DNA of 64,000 nucleotides from Galeopsis tetrahit (GCA_963675135.1 OY776121.1:63504265-63568264), one strand, 5' to 3'. Shown: positions 11,941 through 24,570, numbered from the stretch's first letter. The notes: generated from the letters alone by a model not told the origin. A program made the numbers and translations.

Positions 11941-14244
11941 CTAGGCCCGTGAATCCAAAGCCATGACGCTGCTAAGGTTCATTGGGTGCATGTAACTGCT
12001 GGACCCCGACAAAATTTGCTGGACGATCAATCTATTAGCACGTTCTGAAGGGTGAAATGGATCCCAAAACACGTATAAATCCCTATCTGGGCATAGGTTT
12101 GATAATGGTGTGCACAGACCCAACCCATTGTATGGACCTTGTCCACAACATGCGATCTTTGAAGTCGTAAATCCTGCCATAAGAGCACGGACAACATTAT
12201 TTTTAATATGAGATATTAACAAACACAAAATAACCTATCAACTCGCACCTGTATCACAATCTATAATATTACCATATGAGCACTAGATGCACAATTATTT
12301 ACCTATGTTTGTACAGTTACAATTCTTTCTTAATTAAACACTATAATTCCAATTAAAAATATAATTATTGGCTTGACTATTGTAGGATAGATTACTTAGA
12401 CACACATTTATGAGTCAAACTAATCCAACTGCCAATATATAGTTAGTATTATTTTATTAGACTGTGGGGGTCATCTACACTAAGAGTGGCCCTATATAAT
12501 TACTTCCAAACTTTTAATTCAATTATTATAATACTACAATGGGTCCAATCAAATAGTCATTGAATTATTTATACTAGGTGAATATTTATAGAATGGGAGA
12601 AATAATTTATAGAGAAAACTTATATCAACAATTTTCTTAATTGTGTGAATCAGGCACTAGGTACTAAAATTTCAATTAAAAAATTAAATGATTAGACATA
12701 CCAAATTGTTGAGGGTTGGAAATGAAGTCCAAATGCATTTGATTGGTGTTAGCTGCAATGAAGACATCAGAGCCAATTTCTTGGTTAAGTTCATCAAGCA
12801 TTTGAACCAATTGAGGGTTGAATAGTGCTGCAGCCTTCATTAGCTCTGTTGCACATTCCCCATTCCTACTGTGCTGTGCTAGTTCAGCTGGCACACACCC
12901 TAACGGTCCGGACCCTGTCACCAAAATCCTCTGTGGTCCGAGATCGTGCAATCTCTGCATAATTAGTTATATTCCACGCGTCAAAATATTTCTGTACGCG
13001 GCCAGTATAATTAATTTGTTGCGACAAAAGTCGGTAACGTTTAATTTTAAAATCAGAAATTATGGTTCCGTCCCATTTGTTTGAAGAAATTAATTAGAAT
13101 TAAATAGAGTTTAACTACCTGCAAAACTTTCTTGTACTCGGAGATGACAAAGGGCACATAGTCCTCAATGGAGTATTGTTGAGACCTTAAGGAGTAGGGC
13201 ACTAAATAATAGTTGTTGACAAAATCATTTCCCCCTAGAGTGATTAGGACTAATGATTCACTCACTATTCTCTGGGTCTCCTCTTCTCCAACAATTGCAC
13301 TCAATCTCTTCTGGTACTGCTCAAAGAAAATCAGCTGTTGGAATATTCTAATAATGTTCACCTGCACACAAATTATATTTTTATTTTAATAAACACCATA
13401 TGTTAAAGTCAATAAATTAAAAATAGTTACTTTGATACAAAATATAATAACTTACAAATTGGATTCCGGTGTCATTGAGTACTCCAACACCAGCGGAAGC
13501 AAAATTGGCACCAACTAGTAATTTCTCCCTTTTCAGCTCTGGGCTCAAGTATGGCAATGTCGGCTCCCATCCCATTGTTTCACCTAAGCATTACACATTA
13601 ATTATAAGTACGTGTATAATAATAAAATACGAGATGAAACATTAAAATGAAATTAAAAAATAAAAATCTTATGTCATGTACAAAAAGAAACGACCTTGTA
13701 CCCAATGCCCGATTTTTTATTATTAGAGTCAAATTCAATTCAATATTGGAGTTCGATTGATGAATTTCTTATGAAGTCCAACAACAGTGTAAAATGCTTG
13801 TATGTACCAGAAATTTGATTTCCATAAGAAACTCAACACCGTGCTATACCGTGAATCATGAGGGTAAAAATGTAAATTGCATGCTTAAGAAAAGTCAAGA
13901 TATCCATGCATGCAGACGTAACAACAAAAGTCAAATAATTGAATGGTAGAAGCCTTTTGTTGGTTGAAAAAAAAAAGAGCAAAACAAGAAACATTACTGA
14001 TAAGGTCAGGAATGTTAAGGCCGTTGGAGAAGCGGCCGGTAGGGCGGTGCGACGGGTAGTCAATGCCATACGGCGGGGCATCTGCCCTGGCGGTGGTGGC
14101 CAAGTAGTTGTTGTTGCCGTTATCCACCAGTGAGTCTCCGAACACGAAGAATGCCTTATCATCGGCGTAAATTCCCAAATTACCCCACACCATAATTAGC
14201 ACAAGAATTGCAGAAATTGTTGAATTTTTCACAAACTTAGCCAT
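11941..14244 (-). CDS. GDSL esterase/lipase, LTL1-type (copy A, 5 exons)
   Basis: Secreted serine hydrolase of the plant GDSL family. Exons 13998-14244, 13456-13583, 13119-13361, 12702-12954 and 11941-12173 total 1104 nt (367 aa). It begins with a hydrophobic signal peptide (about residues 1-27). Block I (FVFGDSLVDNGNNNYL) has the nucleophile Ser38. Block III is GGNDFVNNYY and block V is DPFHPSE, with the catalytic Asp and His. The conserved CCGQGPYNG and LCTPLSNLCP cysteine motifs are present. Length and exon pattern fit the LTL1 / At5g33370 group, thought to act in the extracellular space on lipid or cuticle-type esters; the substrate cannot be read from the sequence. It is a tandem paralogue of the gene at 22254-24494. 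Confidence 0.95.
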
Positions 14245-14341
14245 TTCGACTAAATAGAGAAAATGAAGAGTTAAAATTGTTCTTTGCAGAGAACTGAGAG
14301 ATGTGTTTTGTGTGGGTTGAAATGGAGGAGGAGTTGATGGG

Positions 14342-14350
14342 TTTTTATAT
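14342..14350 (-). promoter_or_regulatory. TATA box of GDSL copy A
   Basis: On the minus strand the sequence reads ATATAAAAAC about 100 bp before the ATG, a normal distance for a TATA box with a short 5' UTR. Confidence 0.6.
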
Positions 14351-14905
14351 GCATGAAGTTACAAATAATGGGCCTGATGCAATGCAATAAGTGGTTGGTT
14401 AAAGGACAAAGAATTCAAGTAAAAAATAATGACAACAAAATGGCCTAAAAATCCAGCTGCGATGATATTTAATTTTGACAGTTGTTCATAAAATAAATTG
14501 ATGAGTTCAATCATTGCTGGCATTTCTTGCAATATTTTGAGGGAAAAAAAAAAAGGCTGTGACACTGTTCTTTTGAGAGTAGGGAGTAGTTTTTTTTACT
14601 TAAAATTAAAGAAGTAATTTTTGTTTAAAAAAACGCTACTTAATTACTACTCCATTATAAATGTTTTAGAAGGTGTCTATATGTTAAATTGTACGTAGTG
14701 TTGAAATTAATTAACGATAAATCAGAATTATCAACCTGTCGAACTCGGTTGAATTTCACGTACGTATCCTCGTAGTCAGAAAGTCAATCACGTGAATTCC
14801 ACAAATTGCTTTCAATATTCACAATCTGATTAAGTGCCTTCTGAGAGTGTGATTGTGATGCACATGATAGAATTCTCTGTATTCTGTCTCTGCGTAGGAA
14901 AGAGC
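14351..14905. other. Upstream region of GDSL copy A
   Basis: AT-rich, no gene. It holds the promoter of the GDSL gene to its left and ends at the target duplication of the next hAT element. Confidence 0.4.
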
Positions 14906-15593
14906 TAGGGTTGGCAATAGAGCGGGTAAAAACTCGGACTCGCATAAAATCGGCCCGTACGGGGCGGGTAAATACCCGGTCAAACGGGTCCCGGGACGGG
15001 TAAATACCCGGTCAACGAATACCCGCCGCGTATGGAACGAGTAATAGGATTGCATATACCCGACCCGACCCCAACCCCAACTCGTATATATATTAAAAAT
15101 TAATATATATATATAATATTAATTTATTAATTCTCCTCTCTACATTGGTAAGACATCTAACAATTCTAACTAATTATATTATATAGAGTGGTTGTAGGAT
15201 TTAGTGATTTACTGTACTTTATTTCTGCCGATTTAGGATGACTTCTAAAATTGCAGCCGATTTACTCTATTTTCAAAAAAGACTTAGATCTTTAGATTAT
15301 TTATTTATTTTGTGATTAGTTGTTTCTGAGTTATAACTTTATGTTATATTTAAAATTTTATGTTTTATTTGATGTTTAATTGATGTTTTATTGTAGTTTT
15401 AAGAGTTGATTTTAATGTGCTATTTTATTTAAATAAATAGTTTTTTTTTTTTTTAAATGATGGCGGGGCGGGTTTACCCGCCACGTTCACGGGACAAAAC
15501 GGGGCGGGGCGGGTAACGGGTCTAAAAAAAATTGACGGGGCGGGTCCTTGGGAAAGGCCAAACCCATCCCATACCCACCCGTTGCCAACCCTA
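14906..15593. mobile_element. Non-autonomous hAT-type element, 688 bp
   Basis: Terminal inverted repeats begin TAGGGTTGGCAA on both strands. They are flanked by an 8-bp target duplication with one mismatch (gaaagagc 14898-14905 / ggaagagc 15594-15601). The sub-terminal regions are rich in CGGGTAAATACCCG-type words; the core is AT-rich and non-coding. An 8-bp duplication is the hAT signature. Confidence 0.85.
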
Positions 15594-16210
15594 GGAAGAG
15601 CAGAGACAAACCAAAATCTCTTTTTATCAATTTTCTAGAAATTCCCTTTGATTTTTTTATATTGGAAGTTATCCCAATAACTTCTCTTTCTTATCCACCT
15701 TCATGTGTGAATATATATTAATAAATAATTAATATTAATTTATTATTATTTAATTAATCTTCACGTAGTATTAAAAAATGATTTATATAGGATCAAATGA
15801 TCCTATGATTTTTCACTTATTATATTAAGTGAAAACTATAGCAGCAATAATATTATTCTTAATGTTCATAAAGTAATAGTATTAGTAATGGAGAAAGTCG
15901 AAATTTTGGGCAGGGGGTGCCATATATAATGTGGTTTGTGTTAAGCCGTTTTAATTTCAAAAATCAAAATACTTAAATTATACTATACGGGTACCTAAAA
16001 TGACTTGCAAAAATACTTTAGTATATTATTGAAATTAAATAAAGCTGGCATATACATTATTTAATGAGCTCGATCGTTATGGTGAATCGATAGGTTCTAC
16101 ATCAATTTTCGTATCGACGGAGTTTGTGAAAAAAGAATGATACTTAAATGATTTTTTTAAACAAGAAATATATAGTTTAGAGATCTATCAAAACAAAACT
16201 TGCATATAGT
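15594..16210. other. AT-rich intergenic DNA
   Basis: No gene or complete element recognised. Confidence 0.4.
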
Positions 16211-16213
16211 TTA

Positions 16214-16381
16214 GGTTGCGTTTGGGTGAATTTGGGCTTATGGATTTCAAATTCACAGTTCAAATCCATTACATGTTTAGATTATAAATGGATTTCAAAT
16301 ACTTAGATTTGTTTTAACACATTTTTTTAGTTAAAATTTAGAGAGATTTCAAATTCTCACTAAAACCATCCAAACACAATC
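16214..16381. mobile_element. Harbinger/Tourist-type MITE, 168 bp
   Basis: Inverted termini GGTTGCGTTTGG / CCAAACACAATC are flanked by TTA on both sides (16211-16213 and 16382-16384), the 3-bp target duplication expected for PIF/Harbinger elements. The interior consists of repeated 'ggatttcaaat' words. Confidence 0.8.
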
Positions 16382-16489
16382 TTAAGGATTTTTTTGATGT
16401 ATTGTGTATATATTTATTTATTTACTATATTACTAGTTTTTTCTTTGAAAAAGAAGTTGAAAATTAAAAATGAAAGATTTAAAAATAGA

Positions 16490-16665
16490 TGGATTTCAAA
16501 TGACATGGTTTTAGTGAGGATTTAAAATTCTCTTAATTTTAACTCAAAAGTGTGTAAGTAAAAATTTAAGTATTTGAAATCCATTCATAATCCAAACAAG
16601 TGGAGTGGATTTTGATAGTGAATTTAAAATCCATCGATCAAATCCTCCATTCAAATGGAGGGTTA
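16490..16665. repeat. Degraded inverted relative of the 16214 MITE
   Basis: The words GGATTTCAAAT, GGTTTTAGTGAGGATTT, AAATCCATTCATAATCCAAAC and the like are reverse complements of segments of the MITE at 16214-16381, so the two together form a large imperfect inverted repeat. No intact ends. Confidence 0.55.
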
Positions 16666-16812
16666 TTGAAAACTGACAGATAGTAATTGAGTAGATTATG
16701 CTCAAACCTCTATGAGATCGGGTTGATTATGAAAAAAAAAGTATTAACTTATTTTTAAATCAAAACCTAAAAAGAAAAAAAATAGAAGAAGACAAAGGAA
16801 TATAAATATGAT

Positions 16813-17295
16813 TAGAGTGGTAATGGGCGGGTTCAAACCCAGGCCTATATTGATCTCGTCTCTCTCATGGATTGGGATTTGATCAGGTGGGTATGAAACT
16901 GATCATGATATTTGTCGAACTCGCCCCGTTAAGTTGTCTTTGTACCCGTTATATATAAATATAGTTCAGAGTAATATTTTATATACGTGTGTTTATATAA
17001 ACTTATGTGCATATTTATTTATACAATATACGTTTGTGTAAAAATATTTCATATGCAGTTTTTAGTATAAAATAAATATAAAATGTTATTTTAAACAATT
17101 ATAGTTTAAATTGAATTATTCAATGTTAAAATAAGATACCATGTATATTAAAATTAATTAATAAATTAAAAGGGATGTGTAAGGTTGAACCCGGTGAGTT
17201 ATTGCGTCGCACAGGTATGAAATCCGTGAATTTTTTAGCTGAACGGGCCCTGTGACAGGACAAATCCGTCTCAAACCTACCCGTTGCAATTCCCA
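16813..17295. mobile_element. Non-autonomous hAT-type element, 483 bp
   Basis: Perfect 8-bp target duplication AATATGAT at 16805-16812 and 17296-17303. Imperfect termini: left TAGAGTGGTAATGGGCGGGT, right complement TGGGAATTGCAACGGGT. The core is AT-rich and non-coding. Confidence 0.8.
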
Positions 17296-17344
17296 AATAT
17301 GATTTCCTTAGAAGCACACATTACTTTACAATTATATGTGAGTC

Positions 17345-18072
17345 TAGACCTGTCAAGACGGGCCGGCGGGGCGGGACGGGCCAAAACCGCAAAAGCCCGC
17401 CATTTGGCGGGGCGGGGCGGGCCAGACCGTTTGTTAAGCGGGCTGCAAAAACCTCAACCCAACCCAAAAATGGGCGGGCCACGGGTTTAGGCGGGCCAAC
17501 TTTTTTTTTTTTTTTTTTACAAAAGTATTTATTAAATTTATTAAGAAACACAAAAATTACAGTATATATAAAGAATTATAGTGTTAATAATTAACAACAA
17601 AAAAACTAATTAGAAACATTGTCATTATTAATTGTACAATACACTATAAATTACAATAATGTTATTTATATATATCAGAAAATGAAGAAAGAAGGAAAAA
17701 AAATGGAGCTGCTTCTATAATCTGTCATTTACTAGAGTTTTTTCTTTTAGTTAGATTTATTGTATATTTTTTTAAAACAAAGTTGGATAGTTCAAATGGT
17801 TAGAGCATCATTACCTAGACAGGTCTTGAGTTCAACCCCTACAAAAGGCATAAAATACATTTTTTTTATATTTTTTAAGTAAATATAATATTTAAAAAAA
17901 AAAGGCGGGCCAGCCCGCCAAAGCCCGCACCAACCCGCCAAAGACCGCGAACCAAACGGTCCGGCCCGCCTGGGCCCGCTTCCTGGCGGGCTTGGAAAAG
18001 CTTAGCCCAACCCACTATTTTAAGTGGCGGGGCGGGCTGACCCAACGGGCCCAGCCCGTTTTGACGGCTCTA
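17345..18072. mobile_element. Non-autonomous hAT-type element with tRNA-like core (copy 1), 728 bp
   Basis: Inverted termini TAGACCTGTCAAGACGGG / (complement) TAGAGCCGTCAAAACGGG, with very GC-rich sub-terminal GGGCGGGCC repeats. Right target duplication TATGTGAC (18073-18080); the left copy reads TATGTGAgtC (17335-17344) with two extra bases. It is nearly identical to the element at 37640-38365. No transposase is encoded, so it depends on a hAT transposase supplied elsewhere. Confidence 0.9.
17783..17850 (+). ncRNA. tRNA-like / pol III promoter-like segment inside the hAT element
   Basis: The segment contains an A-box-like TAGTTCAAATGG and, about 40 bases later, a B-box-like GAGTTCAACCC, in the order and spacing of a tRNA gene. 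The same segment is present in the second copy at 38077-38146. It is probably a tRNA-derived or SINE relic captured by the element. I could not form a convincing full cloverleaf, so it is not called as a tRNA. Confidence 0.4.
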
Positions 18073-18088
18073 TATGTGACCATATAAG

Positions 18089-18516
18089 TAGACATGGACA
18101 ACCATGTAAAACTGACAGTTACGGTTAAAAATCGGCGACTATTGCCGAAAATTGAAACCGAAATCGAATCGACAAACCGCCAATGATGGTTATGATTTTT
18201 GAACCGACGGTTCGACGGTTTTTTCCCCTCAATTTTCACTCGTTTTTTTGTTCGTTTTAACTATTTTTTTAGAAAATACATTACTATGATTTAATAAAAA
18301 TTATATAACTTGAATTTATACATAGAAAATGGAAGAATTGTGTATTAAACAAATAAAAATCAAAATCTAAAAAATAAAATTAAGAAACCGGCAAACCGAT
18401 GGTTTGCGATTTGCCAAAATTGAAATCAAAACCGAACCGTCAAAATCCGGTTACAGTTCGATTTTTAACCGTAACCAGCGATTTGCACAAAGACCGGTTC
18501 GAACCGCCCATGTTTA
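18089..18516. mobile_element. Non-autonomous hAT-type element, 428 bp
   Basis: Perfect 8-bp target duplication CATATAAG (18081-18088 and 18517-18524). Termini TAGACATGGAC / (complement) TAAACATGGGC. Sub-terminal blocks of 'cggttaaaaatcg' and 'aaccgacggttcg' are arranged as inverted repeats. It starts directly next to the target duplication of the preceding hAT element. Confidence 0.88.
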
Positions 18517-18616
18517 CATATAAGCGTGCGACAACACAATTTCAAGTTTTGTGTATGCTTTGGAGGTATACTTTTGATACTTTTGAGAACCAAGACTAAG
18601 ATGTCAATCTTTGGAA

Positions 18617-19510
18617 CACTAGAAAAACATGTTTTTCATGGAAAAATCGTTGCAAAACGTGATTTACAACGGACTTTAAATAGTCGCGCAAAAAAAAAAA
18701 AAAAAACGCTCGCAAATATCTGCAACGATATTTTTTCAGACTTTCACAATCCATCTCAAAATTATGACAGGATGGATCGTCTCAAATTTACGAGGAATTG
18801 GTTCGTCTCAAAATCAGTTGCAAATTTCACGAAAACAAAAATAGCTTGTGGTGCCACCGAGAACTTGCTAGCTACTATATAAGCTTATTTGAGCTTTTCT
18901 CAATTAATTTAGGGTGGCAGGTTTCAAACAAATTAAATATTAAAAATAAATTCTAGAATATATTAAAAGAATATAGTACTATTGTTTAAAAAATAAAAAC
19001 AGAGTGCATTTAATATATAATGACATTATATATTTTATTTAACTTTTTCATACATTAAATATAATCACACAATATTTTTTTTAAATGAAATTTATTTCAT
19101 AGATACACACATATATGTATATATAATTGCAATATTAACTATAATAATTTAATATATTACATACTTAAAACTAATTAAAATTTTAATTTAGAATAAATAT
19201 TCAAATTTTAAACTTTTTTTAAGAAACTGTAAAAAAATAAATTCGACGAATTAATTTCCGTTGAGATGAATTAAAATTTCTTCTAAAATTTGAGACAATT
19301 TAATTTTATCCCGAATTTGAAATGAATTGAATTTTCGTCACAAAATTCGTCACAAATCAGTGTCATCACAACTTCCGTCGTAATTTGTTACGGTTTTTAA
19401 CTTCCGTCACAAATTTTGACCAAATGATCATATTCATCGCAAAACCGTCACAATTAGCGATGAATTGAGTGTCATTGAAAATTTTCGTTGCTAGTCTCAA
19501 TTTTTTAGTG
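18617..19510. mobile_element. Non-autonomous CACTA (En/Spm) element, 894 bp
   Basis: Termini CACTAGAAAAAC and (complement) CACTAAAAAATTG are flanked by the 3-bp duplication GAA (18614-18616 and 19511-19513). Sub-terminal regions are full of short repeated words in both orientations (TTTGTGACGG, CCGTCACAA, GTTGCAAA), typical of transposase-binding sub-terminal repeats. No transposase gene. Confidence 0.82.
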
Positions 19511-19513
19511 GAA

Positions 19514-22253
19514 ATAATAATAATAATAAAAATGAATAAAGTTGCAAGCTCTAGAATAAAAGAGGTTAGAAATGCTGCTGGCATTTCAATTTGGACTTTC
19601 CACGGATCTAAAAAAATAATTCACGTTTATTACTCCATAGAAAATTTACCGTTTCGTAAAAGCTTCTGGGCAGCAATTTCCAACCGAGAATCTCACTTGG
19701 GCCAAAAAAAAAAAAAAAAAAAAACATGGGGTAAAAATAAAAATATTGGGAATTAACTTTTATGCATTTAAAATTAATTAATAAATAAATGGCTACTAAC
19801 TATATACTCTATACGTCAAATAATTATTTGCACTTTTTTATTCATCCCAAAGTTATTTGCACAATCCCAATATAAAACTAAACACACAAAACTAATATTC
19901 TCACTACATTTTATTTTTAAATTTGACAATAATTTTAGTCTCACATTTTACTCCACACCTCACTAAATTTTATTTCCACTTTACTAAATCATTCAAAATG
20001 CACATCTTTTATTTTTTGACTACTTACATCACTAAAGTCATTTTTCTTAATCTGTGTATCACACTATATGTACAGAAAATTCTGGGACGGAAGATGTATA
20101 TAATAGTAATAAAAAAGGAGGGGAGGGATATATGCTCCCCCGCATTAAGTAGTTCCGTCCCTCATATTAATGATATATGATGAACAAAATTCAAATAAGT
20201 CTAAAAGGATTATAAGGCTTAATTTCATTTGATAATTTTGGGTGCGTTTTGGGAGTAAAATTGAGACTTGAGATCTATATATGTATGTATGCATATGTTT
20301 AATTTTTACGGAGAAATGAACTAAAACCTTGTAATTGGTATATATGTGTTATTTTTTAAATTAGAATTATTATACAAAAGTTCAATTATAATTTTTTTAT
20401 AATTCAATATACGAACTAATTATTTATTACAATTCGATGCAGCCAACTAATTTTCAGTGACACTAAAAATGATAGTGACTACAAAAAAATTAGTATGATG
20501 CAACAAATTGTTAAAATGTTAAAATGTTAAAATCCATACCTTAAAATGTTAAAATAGTGATCAAAATTTGATTGATGCATCAAATTACAACAAATATGTC
20601 GGTATAATATGACAATTTCTCTGTAATTTAGGTACTTTAAACTCTTCAACTGCCATCACATGGTTGATATATTGCACTTGTATTTCAAGAACCTTGGAGG
20701 GCCACCTCTAAAGTAAATTTGTCGACCAAAAGGACATATTTTGCAAGAACACTCATGGTCCAATTGTGGCCATCCCTTCATTTAAAAGCCTACAAGTTAG
20801 GAATATTTATGAATCTCCTAATACAGTACTAACTTTCCACTGTCCCAAGTTGCAGGTTTGTTACGTACTTTCATTGGTGTTTCATCTAGTGTTTTATTAT
20901 ATTTAACATACGTTAGTTTAGTTACGTGTTCATTAATGATGTCACTCATATTAGTTATTTTTGAAATATGCACAATTGAAATAATAAATTAAATAATATA
21001 TATATGATGATGATTTCTTGTCGATAGGGGAATGTGAAATATTATTTATTTGTTTCGGTTATATTCATTCATTTTCTTTTGTCTAAGTGTGTGTTTTCTT
21101 ATAAAAAAAATTCCTTGCACTTTTTTAAAAAAAGGGGAACCAAAAAAATAATGCGGTTGATTCTTGCGAATGAATTAGGGTGAGTTTAATAGTTTGACTG
21201 GGCTGATACTAGAAATTAGAGATTTTATAGCTGCAATAATTTTGGGCCAAATATACCAAAAAGATTAGTTGGCATTTATTAAGAATTCATAGAACTCGAC
21301 CTAATTTAACTGCGGGGCAATAATTCAGGAGTTGAATAGTTAATGCAGTTAAATACATTTCCTTTAAAAATACAGTTAACATAGTTTTCACATTAATTAA
21401 ATTACTTACTTTTTGTAATTAATTTTACTTTTGTTGAAGAATTAGGTTGCATAGGCACGCGTATGACGCGGCACGAGTATGGCAACACTTTTTTATTTTA
21501 AAAAATGAATAGTAAGATATAATGGGAGTACATCGATAATTTTTAAAATTATTTTATATTATCTCTGTAAATATAAATAATTTAAAAGAAAAAAATCTAA
21601 ACAAACATAAAAATTTGAAAGAAGGACCACATAAAATGGGTTGGGCTGAGAGCCTGATTTGTTAGCTAAGAGATTAGGCCAACCATGGACCATGAAATTT
21701 TAGCCCCGTACTCTTTAGATAACTATCCGTTAATATTTAAGGTCATTTTATTTTTGATAAATTCTCGTGTTCAATTTTTTTACGAGATAACTCATAGTTA
21801 GATCATCACTATTTAGGTTAAAAGTTTCTGGATTCGAATCATGGAAAAGGATTTGGTTAAGATCTCACAAGACCCCAACTCTTTATTTATATATATGTTA
21901 TATAATGTTCAATGCAATTAACTACTAATATTTTTGTCCAACATAAATTATCTTTACTATATTAATATATATTCATATCAACACCATGTTTTTGAAGAAA
22001 AAAAATGCAAGAAGGAAGACAATTGCGAAGGATACTTATTCTCAATTCTCATTTCAAGATTCAAATACATAGATCTATGCGGACAAGCTTAAATTTTAAA
22101 TACATAAGCACAATCAAACATATATATCTATATATAAATAAATAAACAAACAAACTCATCAAACAACCAACCACAACCAAAAGTAACATAGCTCTTGCAA
22201 GAAGTAGAAATAAAATATAAACTAGAATTGCAACACACTGGAAATTGACACTT
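19514..22253. other. 2.7 kb AT-rich intergenic DNA
   Basis: No gene recognised. A weak Stowaway-like remnant is seen at about 19815-20100. A GGATTCGAATC B-box-like word at about 21832 suggests a SINE or tRNA relic. The 3' UTR of GDSL copy B is at the right edge. Confidence 0.4.
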
Positions 22254-24494
22254 TTAGTTCATCGAATCCATTGCCAATATTGTGCTGAGGTTCATTGGAG
22301 TCATGTACTTGTTGTCGCCGGCCAAGATTTGTTGGACTATAATTCTGTTCGCTTTTTCTGAAGGGTGAAACGCATCCCAAAACGCATAAATGTCTCTGTT
22401 TGGGCATAGATTCGATAATGGTGTGCAAAGCCCAATTCCATTATACGGGCCCTGTCCGCAACATGCAACCTTCGATGTTACGAATCCTGCATGATCAAAT
22501 CGTAATATAATTATCAATGCATGTTATATGTAAAATAACATCTCTCACTTGCATTTTTTAAATCAAGATTAATTATTTTTACTGTACAATATCAAGCGTT
22601 TTAATTAAAATGTATAATTTGAACATATATACCGTAGGCTTGAGGATTAGAAATGAAGTCCATATGCGTTTGCATAGTATTGGCAGCAACAAACACATCA
22701 GCTCCAATTTCACTATTGAGGCTGCTCAACATCTCAGTCAGTTGTGGATTGAATAGCGCCGCCGCCCTCACCAGCTCCACCGAGCATTGTCCGCCCCTGC
22801 CCCGCTGTGCCAACTCAGCCGGCACGCACCCCAACGGCCCCGTTCCAGTCACTAGAACCCTTCTACCTCCCAAATCATACAGCTTCTGCCATATTGCAAG
22901 TCACACTTTTATTAATAAAAAAAAAGTTACAAGACGTTTTGTATAATTCAAAATTTAATTAATAGTAGGACACATTTTTCCAATGTCATCATACTTACAT
23001 TGCAATTTTTTCAAAATTTCCTAATTAAAATGGAACATTAGTTGAAATTTTAGATTAAAAAAAAAGGAGGAATTGATAGGAAATTACCATTAAAACCTTG
23101 CGGTACTCAGAAATGAGGTATCGAACATAATCTGGGAGAGAGAATTGTCTTGATCTTGCAGAAAATGGGACCAAATAGTAATTATTGACAAAGTCATTGC
23201 CCCCAAGGGTGATGAGCACAAGGGCTTGGTTGACTAGGGCCGTTGTTTGCTCTGCGCCTATTATACCGGTGACACGTGTCTGATATTGCTGAAAGTATTC
23301 GAGTTGTTTTCCAATTCGGATAATATTCAACTGTAGACAAATTAACACCACATTATTTCATATTTCTACTATATTGCATTTATTTAATTGAATATGTGTC
23401 ATATGTATGTTCAGAATGAGATCACTGACATAGGAATTCATTACAAAGATTTAAATTTTAATGCAGAATTTTAAATTGAAGACTCCTTTAATGCATAGTA
23501 GAACAACTCACTATAAAAGTAACAATTGAACGCTTTTTTGCTTGATTTGGAAAGACATGTTTTAAAGCTTTGTAAAGGAACCCTGTAAATTGACTACTAG
23601 TCTAGCTAGAAAGAAGTATACGATGATGGTTCTGTGCAGTAGGGACCATTCAATCACACACCCGCGAGTGTGTGTGCATGATTCAACGACTCCCTCCTGC
23701 ACAAGACTCTATTGTACAAGAAAAAATCATCTTTCACTAGAACACATCGCATCTTGATATTTGAACATATAAAGACACTATCATTATGTAAATACTACTA
23801 TTTTAAGAAATTGAGAGTAATTATTTATATACTTACAAACTGAATTCCAGTGTCATTAAGAATTCCAACTCCTGCCGAAGCAAAATTAGCTCCAACAAGA
23901 AGCTTCTCCCCTTTGAGAAATGGGCTCAAGTATGGCATTGTAGGTTCCATTCCCATTTGCTCACCTAAAAATTAATTACAAAAAAATACAAAATAAATCA
24001 AAAGTATACAAAGAAATTAAGGAGATGAATATTGAGAGAAACTATATGAATTCCCACTTTTTTATGCCCCTCTCTTCAAATTCTCAAGAAATTTAATTTA
24101 CTGAAAAGAATTATGAGTGTATTTTCATTACAAATTGCTTTCAGAATCATTAATTTTTGAAAAATTTTATAGAGTTTAAAAGCAATCCTTATATACGGAG
24201 ATGGACTATTATAAAAATAGATAGTTTGATATATAAATTGAGGAGATCGATCATACTGATGAGATCGGGAATGTTAAGGCCATTGGAGAAACGGCCCGTG
24301 GGACGATGTGTTGGATAGTCGATTCCATAAGGAGGGGCGTCGGCTCGTGCAGTTGTGAAAAGGTAATTGTTGTTGCCATTGTCGACGAGGGAGTCTCCAA
24401 ACACGAAGAAAGCTCGTCCCTCGGCTCGACCCGCCATTGAAGAAGCAAATGCAAGAAGAAATAGGCTAAGAAGTGGCCATGCAGAGTACAACAT
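22254..24494 (-). CDS. GDSL esterase/lipase, LTL1-type (copy B, 5 exons)
   Basis: Exons 24257-24494, 23837-23964, 23088-23330, 22633-22885 and 22254-22486 total 1095 nt (364 aa). Exons 2 to 5 have exactly the same lengths as copy A (128, 243, 253, 233), showing that the two are tandem duplicates. Signal peptide about residues 1-24; nucleophile Ser35 in FVFGDSLVDNGNNNYL; GGNDFVNNYY and DAFHPSE blocks intact; cysteine motifs CCGQGPYNG and LCTPLSNLCP present. The signal peptide and the loop after block III (FSARSRQFSLPDY against YSLRSQQYSIEDY in copy A) are the more diverged parts. Both copies look functional, and a division of expression pattern is plausible but not visible here. Confidence 0.95.
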
Positions 24495-24570
24495 TGTAGT
24501 ATATTATATGTATGAGTACTAAATTAAATTAGTTAGAATAGAATGATATGTAAGAAGGTTATGGATCGTG

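Noticed and set aside
17284..17551. Short Gly/Arg/Ala-rich ORFs, also seen at 37595-37852
   Set aside because: Produced by the GC-rich inverted termini of the hAT element.
17783..17850. Functional tRNA gene
   Set aside because: Box-like motifs are present, but I could not pair a proper acceptor stem and anticodon arm; kept only as tRNA-like.
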